64,000 bases of DNA, from positions 689,252 to 753,251 of the forward strand of contig LNKV01000020.1 of NCBI GenBank assembly GCA_001465935.1, given 5' to 3'. Position 1 is the first letter of the stretch. Every line of letters starts with the position of its first letter. Below the pieces are notes generated by a model. That model ran no database searches. It had not been told where the DNA came from and saw only the letters and a program-made list of their open reading frames with translations. This document shows, in pieces, positions 44,804 through 58,192 of this stretch. Source of the stretch: Clarireedia homoeocarpa (lineage: Eukaryota; Ascomycota; Leotiomycetes; Helotiales; Rutstroemiaceae). The translations under genes were made by a program, and so were the position numbers.

Positions 44804-47800
44804 ATGTCGAATCCCCAAAATCCCAGACCTCCTCTATCCCATCGAATACGAGCCAGTTTCGAAACACGCAAATCCAACGATAAGATCACAAGTCCGAAAC
44901 GGGCGACTTTTGGCGCAACGGCAGACCTAGAACACATTCGAAATGTCATTGAACAAGCCATTGGTGGCGAGGCATTCCAAGCCTCAATCGCGTCACATCT
45001 GGCGGATATGCTGAGACCGCAGATTAGGGAAGCGCTGGACACCATTGAACCGGTTGTGCAGGCGGTGTTGAAACATGAGAGTTTGTGGAAGAAGACGAAT
45101 GCGAGTGTGGAGAATATTCTATTAAGACTGGATACGATCAAGGAAGAGGATGACCCGGGTCGGTCGAGATTGAGTGTGCGTGGTGCACTCACTTCGCATC
45201 CAGTACACGATAATGTGCGAGAGTTCTCGACAGATGCAGCGACACCCAGCACTCCTGCCTCTGCTTCTGGAGATTCTCCGTCCCCCGTGCTTAATACATG
45301 TACGGCTGGGAAGTTATCGGAGATATCGGAATCATTGGATGACAATAACGAGAAGATTGGAAGAGTAACGGAAGGCACCACTGGGGTTAAAGACATATTG
45401 GTATCCAACGAACCCTCAGATTCCATAAAAACCAATCCAGAGGGATCAGCAACAAACACAGCATTGATACAAGCGCAACTGGATCAATTGCAGGAAAATG
45501 TTAGTGTCATAGTTACACGCATTGGTGTTGATCTTGGAACAAACGTCAAAGCCATCAACGATCATCTCTCCGGAGAGCGGTCAGGCAGGGGAGCTGATGC
45601 TGAGCGCCTGGAAAAGATATCCTGGCAACTGGATGCTCTGAGAGCAGATCTCGAATCCGGGGTAACATCTACTAATGATAATTTCAGCGCATTGAAAGAC
45701 CAAATCACCAACCTGCAATCGGCACTCGAGACCCATGCAACTGTTACAGGTGAAATCAAGACAGAGGATAACAGCGCTGAAGTCTTAGCTGCTGTGAGGA
45801 AAGGTAATGAGTTACATGAGTCTAATGCTAGCCTCCTAGGAGAGTTGAGGGAGCGGAACATTCAAACAGAACCTCTGTCCCTACCTACAACAGCAATTGG
45901 GAGTGCAGAAACGACAAAAGCATTAGAATCCATTGCAAAGGATCTAGCGTCTATGAAAGAAAACATTCAAGCGAATGTCACATCTACTGCTAATCTAGGA
46001 ACAAAAGTCGACGAGGTGCTGACGTCATTAGAGGGCCAGAAGAGTGCGGATGCAAACGCGGAGATCTTGGCAGAGGTAAAGAAGTCGAATGAGGCGCATG
46101 CCGCTCATGCGATTGCGTTGGAGGGGATAAGAGCTTTGCCTACGCCGCCACCGGAGATTGAGTCGGGCGCGGGTGTGGTGGATCTGGGTGGACTGGAGGG
46201 GAAGGTAGATGTGTTGGTGGAAAGCTTGGAAGGGTGCAGGGTGGTTTTGGATGGTTTGAACACGCGGGTTGGGGATGTGACACCTCCAGCTCTTGATATT
46301 AGTGTGCTTGATGATCATCTGAGTGAGATTAAGAATGTGCTTGAGAATCACACAGTGAGCTTGGATGAGATTAAATCAAAGAATGTGGCTTCGACGCCGC
46401 CGTCTGTTGATACTGCGATGTTTGATAACCATTTCGGTTCCATCAAGGACAGGCTTGATGCACATACTGTCAGCTTGGATCAGATGAAGACAACGAATGC
46501 GAATGTCTCTCCACCGTCTATGGATAAGAGTGTCTTCGATACACATTTCGAGTCGATTAGGAAGATGCTAGAGACACACGCTGCGACATTGGAAGATATC
46601 AAAGCGAGAAGCGCGGCGACTGAATCGCCATCCGTGATTGATACTACACTGTTCGACCAACACTTCGGTGCGATCAAAGGAATGCTTGAAGATCATGCTG
46701 CTAGCTTGGAAGAGGTCAAAGCTAGGAGTGGGGAGTCTGTATCCGCACCTGTCAACAATGAGGCGTTTGAAGAGCATTTTGGTTCGATCAAAACTTTGCT
46801 GGAAGGACATAGTGCTGCTTTGGTCGAGATCAGGTCGAAGAGTGCTGCGAGTGAATCAAAGCCTGCTGTGCTTGATACCGACCTTTTAGATGAACAGTTT
46901 GGGGCAATCAAGGATATGCTCGAGATGCATGCAGCAAGGCTGGATGTAATCAAAGCCAACACAGCCCCATCTGAAGCAGCGTTTACACAAATTGATCCCG
47001 AAGCATTCAACCATCACTTCGCATCTCTTACTACACTGCTCGAATCCCACTCATCCGCTCTCGACGAACTAAAATCATACGTTATTTCCACCCCAGTGGA
47101 CATCACATCAACCTTCAACGCTCACTTCGCCACTATTAATAACACCCTGGAATCCCACACCTCGGTATTAGAGGAAGTCAAATCCCAGTCGATCGAAACT
47201 CGATCTCGAAGTGATAGCAATGGATTTGAGTCGTTTGAGCCGCATATTACTGCTATCAAGAGCACGCTCGACGCCCATATGATTGTGCTTGATGACCTGA
47301 AATCGCATACACTTGGTAGATCTCATGGTCCTGATCTTGAACTCTTAACATCACATTTCACATCGATCAAATCCCAGTTAGAGGATCATAGCAGTGCTCT
47401 AGCTCAGCTGCAGACAAGCACATTACCGAAATCCGACAGTGCTGCAGAGGTAGTAGAGCCGCATCTTACAGCGATCAGAGGCCTACTTGACAGGCATAGC
47501 GTTCTTTTGAAAGAAATCAAAAACGCAGATGTCAGTGACGAGATACTTACGGCACTCCATGAACTGGCTGCTAGTAATGGTTTGAAGTTAGATGAGATTA
47601 GAGAGGGAGATGTTAGTGAGGAGATCCTTACGGCATTGCATACTTGTAATGAGGCACAGGAGAGGTTAGGAGAGGGACTGGTGGAGTTGAGGGGAGAGTT
47701 GGGTAGCAGAGCTGTGAGTCAAAGGGGACGGAGCGGATTTGAGGATGATGAGAGACATGACAGGGAGATTAGAGCGGATTCAGTTGAGGTACAGAACGAA

Positions 47801-50800
47801 GATGATGCGGATAAGACAGAAAATCCGAGAGACATGCTCGTGCTGGGCGAGAAAATCGACGGCATAATGCAAGTCCTAGAAGGACAAAATGAGATGTTGG
47901 GACATATTCGGAAAGTGGGCGAGAAGGGGTTGGAAGTCAGTGTAGGGCATGCGAAAGTATTAGGCGAGATGCAAGATGCGATCGGGGTGTCGAACGGCGC
48001 ACATACCAATCACTCGGTTGTGTTGGAGGAGATTCGGGGAGCGACAAACTCATCGAATGGTGCTCTTACATCTCATACAACTCACTTCCAAGAACTCGCT
48101 CGGGCGGTTACCGAATCAAACAACTCGCATGGCGAGCATGCCAATGTCCTCGCCGAGATCAAGGAGGCGACTACTACGTCGAGAGACCTGCAGGCTGTTC
48201 ATGGTGAGAGCTTGGATGGATTAAAGAAGGCGATTGAGAGCTCCCACGACGCTCACACAACCAACTTCGGAAATATCAAAGAAATTCTCGCATCATCAAA
48301 TGAGTTGCATACTTCACATGCTACTGCCCTTGCCGAAATCAAAGACGCAACAATCGCTGCACAGGGTACACTTTCAGCGCATACTACACACTTAGAGCAG
48401 ATCAAAGATCAAACAGGCGCTTCACACGATTCGCTATTGGCTCATACCACACATCTTGAAAACATCAAAGAACATCTGAAGGAGGCAGAGGAAAACAATG
48501 GAAGTAAACATACAGAGCTGAAGGGTGCATTAGCTGGTCTAACTGCCGGTGGGGTATTGGGTGCGGGGGTGGTGGCTGCGACCAGAGGTAGAGATGATGA
48601 TGAAAAGGTCTTGAACGGGGATCGGTCCGATGGGGATGAAGAGAGAGCTAGTCAAGTTGATGAAAAAGCTTTTGCCAGGGAGGAGATTTTCCAGCGTGAC
48701 GTCGAGGAGGCAGAATTTGAGGAAGAACCAGTGTTAAGGGAGCAGGAGACAAGGGACGAGCTTTTAATGCCGGTGGATGAAACCGAGACTATGCCCACTA
48801 GAGAAGAACCAGAGATCGCGGAGCAAGCAAGGTAAACATCCCTTCATCAACTTCTATGCAAGCGCAGAAAAGCCAGCTAACACTTGTGATTATAGATCAG
48901 CTGAGGATGTGCCTACTTTCTTCAAGGAGGTGACCTCTAGTGAAAATATGGATACCGAAGACCAAGCGGTAGAACATGGTAATTCTGAGGCTGCAGATAT
49001 AAAGGGGTCAGCACCTATCATTACCACCGCTGCTGAAATGGAAGAGACCGAACCCGAACATCTTGAGGATGACCTAGCACCCGCCGAGCTCGAAGAACCA
49101 GCAGTAGTCGAATCTGCGGAAGCATCATCTCAAGAAATCGAGGAATCTAAAGAAGTTGGGGAACGGGAGCAGAGTGCTTTTGAGCCTGCCTCCGTTGAAT
49201 TTAAGGAGGAAAAACCGCTGCAGTCTGAGGAGCAGGAAATAACTGCCGCTAAGACTGCTGAGACTATTTCTACGGAACCACACTCGCTTCAGCCGGAAGA
49301 TCCTGAGTGGGTTGAGATTGATAAATCCGATATCGATGAAGCCGACGTTTTGCAGTCAGAGCAATCCGAAGTACATGAATATGGGCAGCCAAGACATGTC
49401 GAAATGGCAGAGCCTCATTCAACTGAAGAAAAACAGCAAACAGAAAGCAACTTAGAGGAGCTTCCAGTGAGTAAATCAATGGAGGCGGATATCAAGGAGT
49501 CGATACCTGAAAAATTCGAGACTTTGGAAGCAGTTGAACTCGAGCAGGTTGCACCCTTTGAGCAAGAGTCTATGCCAACTACTTCTGAAGAGCCAGAGCT
49601 CAAAACTTCCAAGAAAATTGAGCAAGCCGTGTCAATGGAGTTGAATGAGTTTGATTCGCACGCGTCAGAGAAACCTGAACTGCTAGAACAAACTGAACCT
49701 ACCATATCGGACGCAGCAACAGCTCATCAAATCGATGAAACTCTTTCAAATTCAAGCGAAGCACCTGAGAGCGTTCAAACAGAGTCGAAAATCACTCACG
49801 ACGAAGTCACGAACAACCAGGCTATTCCAGGGAACAAACCTCTCACAAAATCTGAAGATCTCCCCGCGAGCATCGATCCTGTTGAAGAGGAGGAGGAAGA
49901 AACAATCGACGAAATAACCCCGGTGGCACGTGAGCCTCGTGTTGAGCATGTGGAGGTCGTCACTCCAGACGATGTCCAAACCCGGGATCGTGAGGATGGA
50001 AGTAGGGTGGAGCATAAACTGGGGAGCCTTGCGGAACTCAGTGACAGTGACGTAGATACTACGGAGCCTGTCATTCCTCGGACACTTGAGTCAAGAGAAA
50101 ATTCAGGTGATGATAACTCTGTCTCGCGAGAGATGTCTGTCATGAAGCCGGAAGTCGATGATGTAGAGCACGATTACACCGCTGAAGATGATAGTCACTC
50201 CCAAATCCGGGATCGTGAGGATGGAAGTAAGGTGGAGCATAAACCGGGGAGCCTTGCGGAACTCAGCGAAGTCAGTGACGTAGATACTACGGAGCCTGTC
50301 ATTCCTCGGACACTTGAGTCAAGAGAAAATTCAGGTGACGATAACTCTGTCTCGCGAGAGATGCCTGTCATGAAGCCGGAAGTCGATGATGTGGAGCACG
50401 ATTACAACGCTGAAGATGATAGCCACTCCCCACTTCAGGGAGAGAGTGTTGGTCATAACGATAATGAAAATGAAATTTCTGGGAGCGGGTTGGATAGAGA
50501 GCAAGCAAGTGAGAAGGCTGACTTTGAGGAGATGTCACAAGCACAGATACAACCTCAAACTGACTTCGCCCTTCCGCCTCTGTTCTCACCATCAGTTGTC
50601 GTTCCCGTCGAGGATATAATTCCTCCTTCCTCTACCGACGACACCACACCTTTCTCACCCTCTCAATCCGATAACCCCACCGCGAAGACCACAAAACCCA
50701 CACAGCATCTCACTTCCCACTCAACCACCACAACCAAACCATCCACCGAATCTCTACCAATCCATGATGAAGCCCAAACCTCATCACAAAATCTCTCCAC

Positions 50801-51089
50801 CCCTATTCCTAGCAAAACAAACGCGACAGCTCCAGAACAAGAGCAAGACCGAGAACAAAAACGAAAATCGGTGGTGGAACAAAAGGGAGTAGAAGAAACG
50901 AGTGAAGAAAGCGGTCTAAGTAGTGGTACTTTGACGCCTTTGGATGGTGAATTTGATCTTAGCAGCGGCGGAGATGCGGCTGGTGGAAGTGCTGAGACGG
51001 GAGGAAGTCCAGGGAAGGGGAAGGCGAAGAGTAAGAAGAAGAAGAAGTCGAAGAAGAAGAAGGGAAGGAGGGATAGTGGTGGTGTGTAG
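44804..51089 (+). CDS. Giant repetitive coiled-coil protein (2073 aa)
   Basis: Exon 1 is 44804-48831, exon 2 is 48896-51089; the 64-bp intron starts GTAAAC and ends TTATAG. The ATG at 44804 (MSNPQNPRP) is the first in frame. Residues about 495-910 hold roughly a dozen 40-residue units of pattern F..HF.SIK..LE.H...LDEIK, and 1050-1230 a second array (TTHLEQIKD, HATALAEIKDA). Both are predicted long amphipathic helices. A Gly/Ala-rich hydrophobic segment (LAGLTAGGVLGAGVVAAT) at about 1243-1260 could touch a membrane. The second half is Glu/Ser-rich and disordered, with a 75-residue duplication and a C-terminal KSKKKKKSKKKKGRR block. This is a fungal scaffold-like architecture (similar proteins are called involucrin-repeat or KAP-like). 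A specific role is not readable. Confidence 0.82.
49984..50430 (+). repeat. 225-bp in-frame duplication in exon 2
   Basis: The segment starting GGGATCGTGAGGATGGAAGT recurs 225 bp later, nearly identical. The second copy gains GAAGTC (LSEVSDVD versus LSDSDVD). It encodes a 73-75-residue acidic unit containing VIPRTLESRENSGDDNSVSR. Confidence 0.92.
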
Positions 51090-53181
51090 TTTGTGGGAAG
51101 GTAGAGGGTGATGATTGGTGGGGGGGAAGTTGTAATTATCGGAAGATGTGGAGGAAGGGATTAAACATAGTTGTGCGAGAGAGATAATAAGGGGCAGGAA
51201 GAAGTTGATGTGATATCCATAATTGAGCTGGAAATCACGAAGGAAGAGACATTCTGATAGGGCTTACATGCGACCAGAGGATGTAAATTTGACAAGAGAC
51301 TGCCAAATCTTAATGACCTTCGCCCTGGCGTCATTTGGGAGGAACTCTCTTGTTGGAGATTGGAATCGCTTGGTATTCGTTTTGTAATTAATAATTTTCT
51401 GCAAATCAAATGGTCTTCTTCTTTCTATTCGGTATGATTCTACTATCCAGATAAACGTGCTTCGAGGGCTTTGAGTCTGTGACGCTATAGAAAATGAAGG
51501 TTGACATTTTTTTCGAGGGGTGAGTTATGTGTAGCTTCGCTAACTCAATTATATTTGGAATATACGGATTGTCCTCTGTCTTACTCAGTGAATATATAGG
51601 TGTTTCATCTTATTCTGTGCCACAGCATTTATCCAAGAACTATGACGAGCGGTTGCGAAGAATATCATGCAAAGTGTTACAGTATCTCGGAGGAAGTAAT
51701 AAAAACTTTAATAAGTAGAATAGTGGAGCTCAATGCTTCTCTGATGTATCTTCTGCTGCCTCTACTCCAAGCCTTGACTCTTCTCGTGTTGCCAGACCTG
51801 TTGGCTATGGCGTCACTTCAATTCAAGTCACAAAGAAAAGGAATGTGGAATCTCACCTCCCACCTATAGGGTGGAAACGTTGGTCACGGGCTTGATTGGT
51901 CACTGAGCAGGTTTTGGGTCGGCCTGGCTGTAGGATTGACAACATCAATATACTCCAATATACTACCGATAGCTCATTATCAAGTACTGAAAGAAAAGTT
52001 CATTGCGTTTGAGAGATTTAAATTATACCAAAATAACAAGATTTCTCCAAAATTTCCTCGGATTAAGGTTGCTAGAGATTCCCGGCTCCGACGGCATCAC
52101 AATCGTAAGCGAGGTATTGTAGCCAGAAAAGGTCTGGCTGCTACAGTAAGCATCCCCCATCGGTCGCTAGACCTAGGGCGAGAAAGGGGCTCGCGAAGGC
52201 CCGGGCACCAACAAACCAATCAGATCAGTTATTCTACACACCCATGGTCACTGATGAGGTTTGAGGGAGGAGCGAGGGCGATGCTGTGGAGTTACACTTT
52301 GGATTCACGGGAGAAATATCCAAAGAACTTCATTGCAATACGAAACTGGTTGAGTTTCCTACTATATCAGACCTGGGAATTTACTTCACTGTAGAGATAT
52401 CAATTCTCACGAGCTATAACGACGCACTGTAGATCATGAATTGGTATTTGCTCGTCTTTCGCTCAATGATATACGTTACTAACTACCGCACTGCTCAGTC
52501 GCTGCTGAACTTTCAAAGCTTACTCAGATGTCATCTATTGTACTCTTCTAGTGCCTTCTCCCTCTATAGAATTCATCAACCAAGTGCCGTAATAGTGGCT
52601 CAAAAGTGCCGACACAGTCATCTAGGATCATCGTATATGTGGCATTAGAAATGGAATGACCCACATGTTCGTCATTAATCCCCAATTATAACCTCTGTTA
52701 TTGATTTCTTCCACATTGGCCACTGGTCCGAGACCGATAGGCCAGATCAGCAAATATGGTCCGGCCGTCTGGAGGATCAATAATTGCATCACTAATGGAA
52801 GAATATATATAATCCTTTCGCTAGATCTCAAGTGAGCGGCATAATACGAGCATAGGATTAATCAGGGAACCACTTCGGCAGCAGAGGGCCAAACGAGTGT
52901 GGAGTCAGGATACTTCTAAGAATATATACTTATCCAGGCAGGAGCTACAGTAATGATCATACAAATGGGAGCTGTTGAGCTATCATTAGCTTAAGTGCGC
53001 AATTCAAATAATTAGTACATAATCAATCATCAGATCTTCCTACTTTACGTCTTCAGCATCAAAAGTAGCACCACTCAGTCAGGAACACGAGCCTCCAAAA
53101 TTCAAAACCTCCGTCTAACTCTAGATACCAGTCCTCAATATCAATCGAGATTAATAATTATCTAACCCTCTCCCGTAAGAT
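51090..53181. other. Gene-poor intergenic DNA
   Basis: No recognisable gene. The longest frame (plus 51936-52394) starts at TTG, not ATG, and its protein has no family signature. Composition shifts to A+T-richer toward the right. Confidence 0.45.
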
Positions 53182-54395
53182 ATGCCAGCCACTTCATCTA
53201 GCAACAGCAAACAAAGAAGCTCCCGAAAGGAAGGACACGGCATCCCATCCCGAAAGCGCAGTGGATCTGTCTCCGACCACAACACTAATTCGAACCGAAG
53301 CGATGAAAAGGAAGTCTGGCCCTGCAATAATTACCGGAAGAAATTCTCCAAAGAGGAATGAATATCTTCAAAAGCATTTGAAAAAATATCATCAAGATGA
53401 ACTACTATCTTCCGACTACGGAACTGATCCCGACCGAAGCGTTGATAAGAAGGTCTAGCTCTGCAAGTATTGCAAAGCCCGCGATTTAGTAAATAAATTC
53501 TCCGAAAAGAGATATATTCCTGTCTATATATAAATTTATTGATTTATAAATAGACTATATCTATTAGCTAATAGACTGGATTTATAACTGGTCTAGTCTA
53601 TTAGCTAATAGACCTAGTCGACATGTAAATAGAAGACTATTCAAATATAAACTTAGTTCATTCGTTAATGCCCTAAAGTAGGTATTATCTACTGTACAAA
53701 TATATAGTTCTAATAGTTGACAATCGTTATTTCTTTTATAATATACTACTTATCTAGTATTATAATCATTATAACCTTGCTAGTACTCTTCCAGATTATC
53801 GATAAATTCCTTAAAAAGGTTAAAAATAAGTTTACACATATAATCTAAAATAAGAAATATGAATACACAGAACAAATACTTAGTTTACTGTAATACCGAG
53901 AAGGATCATAACTGTAGATAGCTAGCTAGTATAGTATTACGTACTGAGAAAGTACTAATATTGAAGGAAAATAGCAACAGTAAGGTAGTCAAGGGACCTA
54001 GAAAAAGTAAACGGTAGCGAGCTAATACTACAGAGCAGGTGCGGAGTAAATAATATTTGTGTATAGACTATATTGATTTATAAATAGACCAGTTGAGATG
54101 TAAATTAAAGGTGTGTTTATGTGCGGACATAGTCTATTGACTAATGGACGTAGTCCATTCATGAATCTCATATATTTACGTATGGACTGGAACAGATACC
54201 TTGATGCATATATAGAAAGATTTCATAAAAATAAACTACTATATGTGTATAAAACCATGGGCGTGGATATAGAATGTTCATTCAAGACCAACGACCTAGA
54301 TACTTTCATCAAGCATATTTAGAGGAATCATAAACATATTGATGTTACCAAACTGGATATCACTATTGCCAGTAAAAAGTTTGAGGAATACAGTT
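53182..54395 (+). pseudogene. Decayed C2H2 zinc-finger protein
   Basis: ATG at 53182 (MPATSSSNSK..). First finger: EVWPCNNYRKKFSKE, then EYLQKHLKKYHQDE one frame away. The second Cys is Tyr (TGC to TAC) and there is a frameshift at about 53355-53362. Second finger start: a stop where Trp is expected before LCKYCKARDLV. A third His pair occurs at CSFKTNDLDTFIKHI*RNHK near 54270-54330. Several lesions are G-to-A, as expected of RIP. Between the second and third pieces lie A+T-rich palindromic repeats, possibly an insertion. No functional protein can be made. Confidence 0.6.
53545..54160. repeat. Palindromic TCTATTAGCTAATAGA repeats
   Basis: The 16-bp perfect palindrome TCTATTAGCTAATAGA occurs at 53560-53575 and 53597-53612. 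A variant (GTCTATTGACTAATGGAC) is near 54132-54149. TGATTTATAAATAGAC also occurs twice (near 53540 and 54070). This is a small dispersed repeat cluster inside the zinc-finger relic. Confidence 0.75.
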
Positions 54396-55694
54396 GACAA
54401 AGAAAAGGAGAGGCGTGCTAAGAAAAGAACAGGAAAAGTTTCAGGAACGAAATAAGCGGATACTTGAAGTCTGTGAAGATATTTTAAGTGTGAATGTAGT
54501 CATTCAACCATATATTAGTTCAGATTTAATCGTCAAGATATGGTGTTGTAATGCTTCTATCTATGAATTCGGATTTGAGTTTTACAGTTATTCGTCACTT
54601 TCGCTCTCCTAGTCACCCTATTATTCTTGATTTACTTGTAGTGTTTATGAAACTGTGTATCCTTGTCTAATCCTCTTCAACTAATCGCTAGAAAGAGAAG
54701 TCACTATGCAAAGTCTACAGCGCAGCCCCCTTTCCCACTTCATCAGACCTTGCTAGGAGACTAGCAACAATCTGTAACTACTGTTGCCAAAGCAGATGCT
54801 ACTTGGTCCTGACTTCTTTCCTGTATAAGACCTGCCTTTTGGTATCGGTTTTATTGAGCGGGCAGGCTGTATATCATCCGATGGGATGACAGAACCGTTT
54901 CCGAGTCAATTTCGCTTCAATCTCCCCATCACTTTTGTAAATTCGCCTCTTGAATGTAGCCAGTCTCTAGAAATAGACTGTATATCAGATAAAATATCGT
55001 CGTCCCGGGTTCTTGAGTGTCCAAAATCTAGGTGCGTCGAGCGTATAGTAGCAACCTTGATTTTATAGTGATTGGATTCCTTTTGCAGCGTGACTTCATA
55101 GGTTCACGTGGAACTACACAAAACACTTCTGAAAAACTCGGAGCAAATTCTCAGCGCGCACGTTCTCATCACCTAAAGAATCTTGGCGTCTAATGATCTA
55201 GAAGACTTGATACTCCATATGGAAAAGGAAGAAGTAGGGTTCCTGAGTCTCGGGTTCTGCATTTGGCATATGCCGAGTTGCATGATTTCTGGGTGGCGGT
55301 TATAGCTCAGGGATTAACTCCAGTAAATTTACGCCATCCCAAAAACATAAATAACTTGCGGCAGTGAAGCTCGGCATTTTCGAGCGTTTCTTCCGAAGTC
55401 ACATGTATTCTGTCATATAGTTTGTTGGCTGTGGTTGATGCAAAGTTTGGTTCGGAGCGGGTGGCGCTGTAAGTAGTTCCGCATCATAGACCTCTATACC
55501 AAAAACAGCTAAACCTGGGGCATGGTTACAGTCCGGCATCACAAGTGAGGAGTATATCATACATTATCTAACTTAATATTAATTTAATGATCAAATACTG
55601 ATAAAGAAACGTCCTTCTCAATTCAAAATAACGTAGGTTTCTTGTGAATTACATCTATCCATCTTGCCTGAAGCATCTCCTGTCTGTATTAACT
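54396..55694. other. Intergenic, promoter side of the dioxygenase gene
   Basis: Only short frames, no domain. No repeat noticed. Confidence 0.45.
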
Positions 55695-56886
55695 ATGGTC
55701 ACCCAATCGATTCCGAAGATTCAATTGAACAGGGTAGCTCATGTATATTATCAACATACAAATGTCGAGAAACAACGACAATTTCTTCAGGACTTTGGCT
55801 TCCGCGAAGTCAAGCGCGTTGGCAACAAAACGTATTATTCAGGATATGGGAGAGACCCTTGGGTATACTGCCTAGAAGATGGTGACGAAAATAAATTCCG
55901 TGGGGCTGGATTTGTAGTCGAGTCGTTGGAAGATCTGGAGAACGCTGCTAGCACTCTTCCCAATGCTTCCGAAATCTACGACTTAACAGACGCTCCAGGA
56001 GGAGGCAAATGTGTCACTTTCTACGATCCTGTTGACGACTTCCCGATGCACTTAGTATATGGACAAGTTGAGGTTGATCAAGGACCGGAGCCGTCGTTCC
56101 CGGAGATTCATTTTAACTTCGTACGTTCAAAGGTATCAAGGAATGGAATGAATCTATAACTGATTTTTCTTTTACAGCCAGAGAAGAAAACGCGACCCGC
56201 AAATCAATTCCAGAGATTTGAGAAGCGTCCAGCTCCTATCCATAAACTGGGTCACTTCGGCATGGTCGTTACGGACTTCCCCAAAACCCTCGAGTTCTAT
56301 ACTTCGCGATTCAATCTCATAACAAGTAACGTTAGTAATTCCCGCTAATACCACAGCAAATATCTCTACTGATATGAGATCAGCTATTACATACGCCAGA
56401 TGGAAAGAACGTTAGTGCTTTCAATCGTCTTGATCGTGGTTCGGAATTTGTAGACCATCATACATTCTTCTTTTTCGAAGGACCCAAATGCCATGTGCAC
56501 CACTCGTCTTTCGAGACGCACGACTTTGATACACAAGTCCTGGGTCATGACTGGCTGCGTCAAAAGGGTTATGAAAGCTGCTGGGGGGTAGGAAGACATA
56601 TAATGGGAAGCCAGATCTTCGATTATTGGTGAGTTTCAAGAATCTAGATGTAAACATTGGGTGTTGAACTCATCTAACATCGGACAGGTTTGATACCTCA
56701 CGGTTCATTTTGGAACATTATGTTGATGGCGACTTGATGGACAACAAAGTGCCTACGAGCATGGAATTGGCATCAGTGGAAAATCTGGCTGTGTGGGGTA
56801 ATACATCCAAGTCCCTAAGATCAGGCAGTGAAGAACTATCTGACAAATTCACAGGTCCCGATGTGCCACCAACTTTCCTGACATGA
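55695..56886 (+). CDS. Extradiol ring-cleavage dioxygenase / glyoxalase-fold enzyme
   Basis: Five exons: 55695-56120, 56178-56330, 56384-56628, 56688-56797 and 56855-56886 (321 aa). Introns are 53-59 bp and all phases agree. Two VOC (vicinal oxygen chelate) modules are present. The first has NRVAHVYYQHTNVEKQRQFL, the second starts LGHFGMVVTDFPKTLEFY. The 2-His-1-carboxylate Fe(II) ligands of type I extradiol enzymes are recognisable as His168 (GHFGM), His232/233 (CHVHHSSFE) and Glu284 (RFILEHYVDGD). The family opens catechol-type rings next to the diol (meta cleavage). Fungal members are often annotated metapyrocatechase-like; the exact catechol is unknown. The next plus-strand gene encodes an FAH-family hydrolase, a logical second step. 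No secretion signal, so cytosolic. The donor GTTAGT of intron 2 was chosen because it yields NLLHTPDGKNVSAFNRLDRG. Confidence 0.85.
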
Positions 56887-58192
56887 TCGTGCAGATCAGA
56901 TTTAGAAGAAATATCTGTAAGGAGAAGCTTTCAAAGGTAGCCAGAGATAAGTAACAGTGGTGGCTACCGATTCTAGCATTGTTTTGTTTTGATGTTTCCT
57001 GCCGTAAAACAACCTTCCAATTCTTAATACCTTCCAATTCTTAATACCTTCCAATTCTTAATACCTTCCAATTCTTAATACCTTCAAATTCCGAATAGAA
57101 ACTCATCAATCTAATTTAATAAGCCGGTGTTACAATTGCTACTCTGCATTCCGAGCACCATTCCCTTCATCGCATTCGTAGAAAGAGCTTGGTCCAGGTG
57201 ATCCGAAAACATGTTCTCTTGAACATGATCCATGAACGAAAAATGGCTCTTAAGCATCATAACATCCGATTGAGACTGTAAGACTATACTTCAACATGGG
57301 GGTGGGCGATGCAGGAAATTCAAGTGCGGATAAAGCGGGCGAAGTGGTCCGCAATATCCTATCTGCGACTGCAGTTGCTGCTGCTTAGTTTGAGTTCCCT
57401 CACGAAGAACTTTTTCAAAATCCGATCGTGCGGGGAACCCTACAATACAGTGGTGGGGCTCCTATTACTGGGGGTGCAGTATGGGGGCGGGGAGGGGGGA
57501 GGGTTGTGGGGTTAATCTACAGCGGCATGGTCGTTACGTCTGCTTTGTATTTACTGCCTACCTCAGTCGGTCAGTTGATTTCGGTGCAACAAGTAGGGAG
57601 GGTCCACAAGCAAGGTTCTTTTGTCTTCGCTAGATCTTGTTCACCCAAATCACTCATGGCAGGTCTAGCTGCGCCCTTTGCGGTCAATGTCTGATGCTGT
57701 ACAGTACCTGTTACCGCATATACTCTTCCCGAAATAGATACCATAACTAGTTTAAAGGTTACTAATCCTCGCTTCTCTTAGTAAAACCCATTTCTATAAA
57801 CGTCATACGATTATTCGTCGTGAGGGGTCATTCAAATAACTCAGCTATGATTACCGTGGTCAATGATCGACGATAGGAGATAGGGGTTTGTTTAGAAAGT
57901 GGGGTTCGAGCTATGCGTCCCAAACTAGCTCGGGTACTTGTATCACTACCGCCACATGCCGGCCTATGTGCGCCAGCTATCCCCAGTTTATCCGTGGTGG
58001 TGTCCGAAATACATATGAGCTAGATGAGAGGCGTCAATCATCTCTATCGGAAGTCCGAGAAATTCTTGCGTAAGGTTAAGACCATCCCCCGTAAATCAAA
58101 ATCTTGGTCAATAGTCAGGCCACATCAATAATTGAAGCTTTCAATGAAACAGCTTCTTTTTCAATTGAACAAAACTCGATCCACTCACAACA
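56887..58192. other. Intergenic between the two catabolic genes
   Basis: Contains the 17-bp tandem repeat annotated separately and a G-rich tract near 57470-57505. The only frames (for example plus 57428-57694) lack domains and run through low-complexity sequence. The CCACTCACAACAATGG context of the FAH start lies at its right end. Confidence 0.5.
57013..57097 (+). repeat. 17-bp tandem repeat, about five units
   Basis: Four perfect head-to-tail copies of CCTTCCAATTCTTAATA (57013-57080) and a fifth degenerate one (57081-57097), 127 bp downstream of the dioxygenase stop codon. Confidence 0.96.

Noticed and set aside
44707..45459. Minus-strand frame of 250 codons
   Set aside because: Antisense to the start of the large coiled-coil gene, with no domain and a low-complexity Ser-rich translation.
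51936..52394. 152-codon plus-strand frame
   Set aside because: Starts at TTG, has no domain and no splice support.
55296..55340. TAGCTCAGGGATTAACTCC, reminiscent of a tRNA D-arm
   Set aside because: No matching acceptor stem or T-arm could be found in the next 70 bases.
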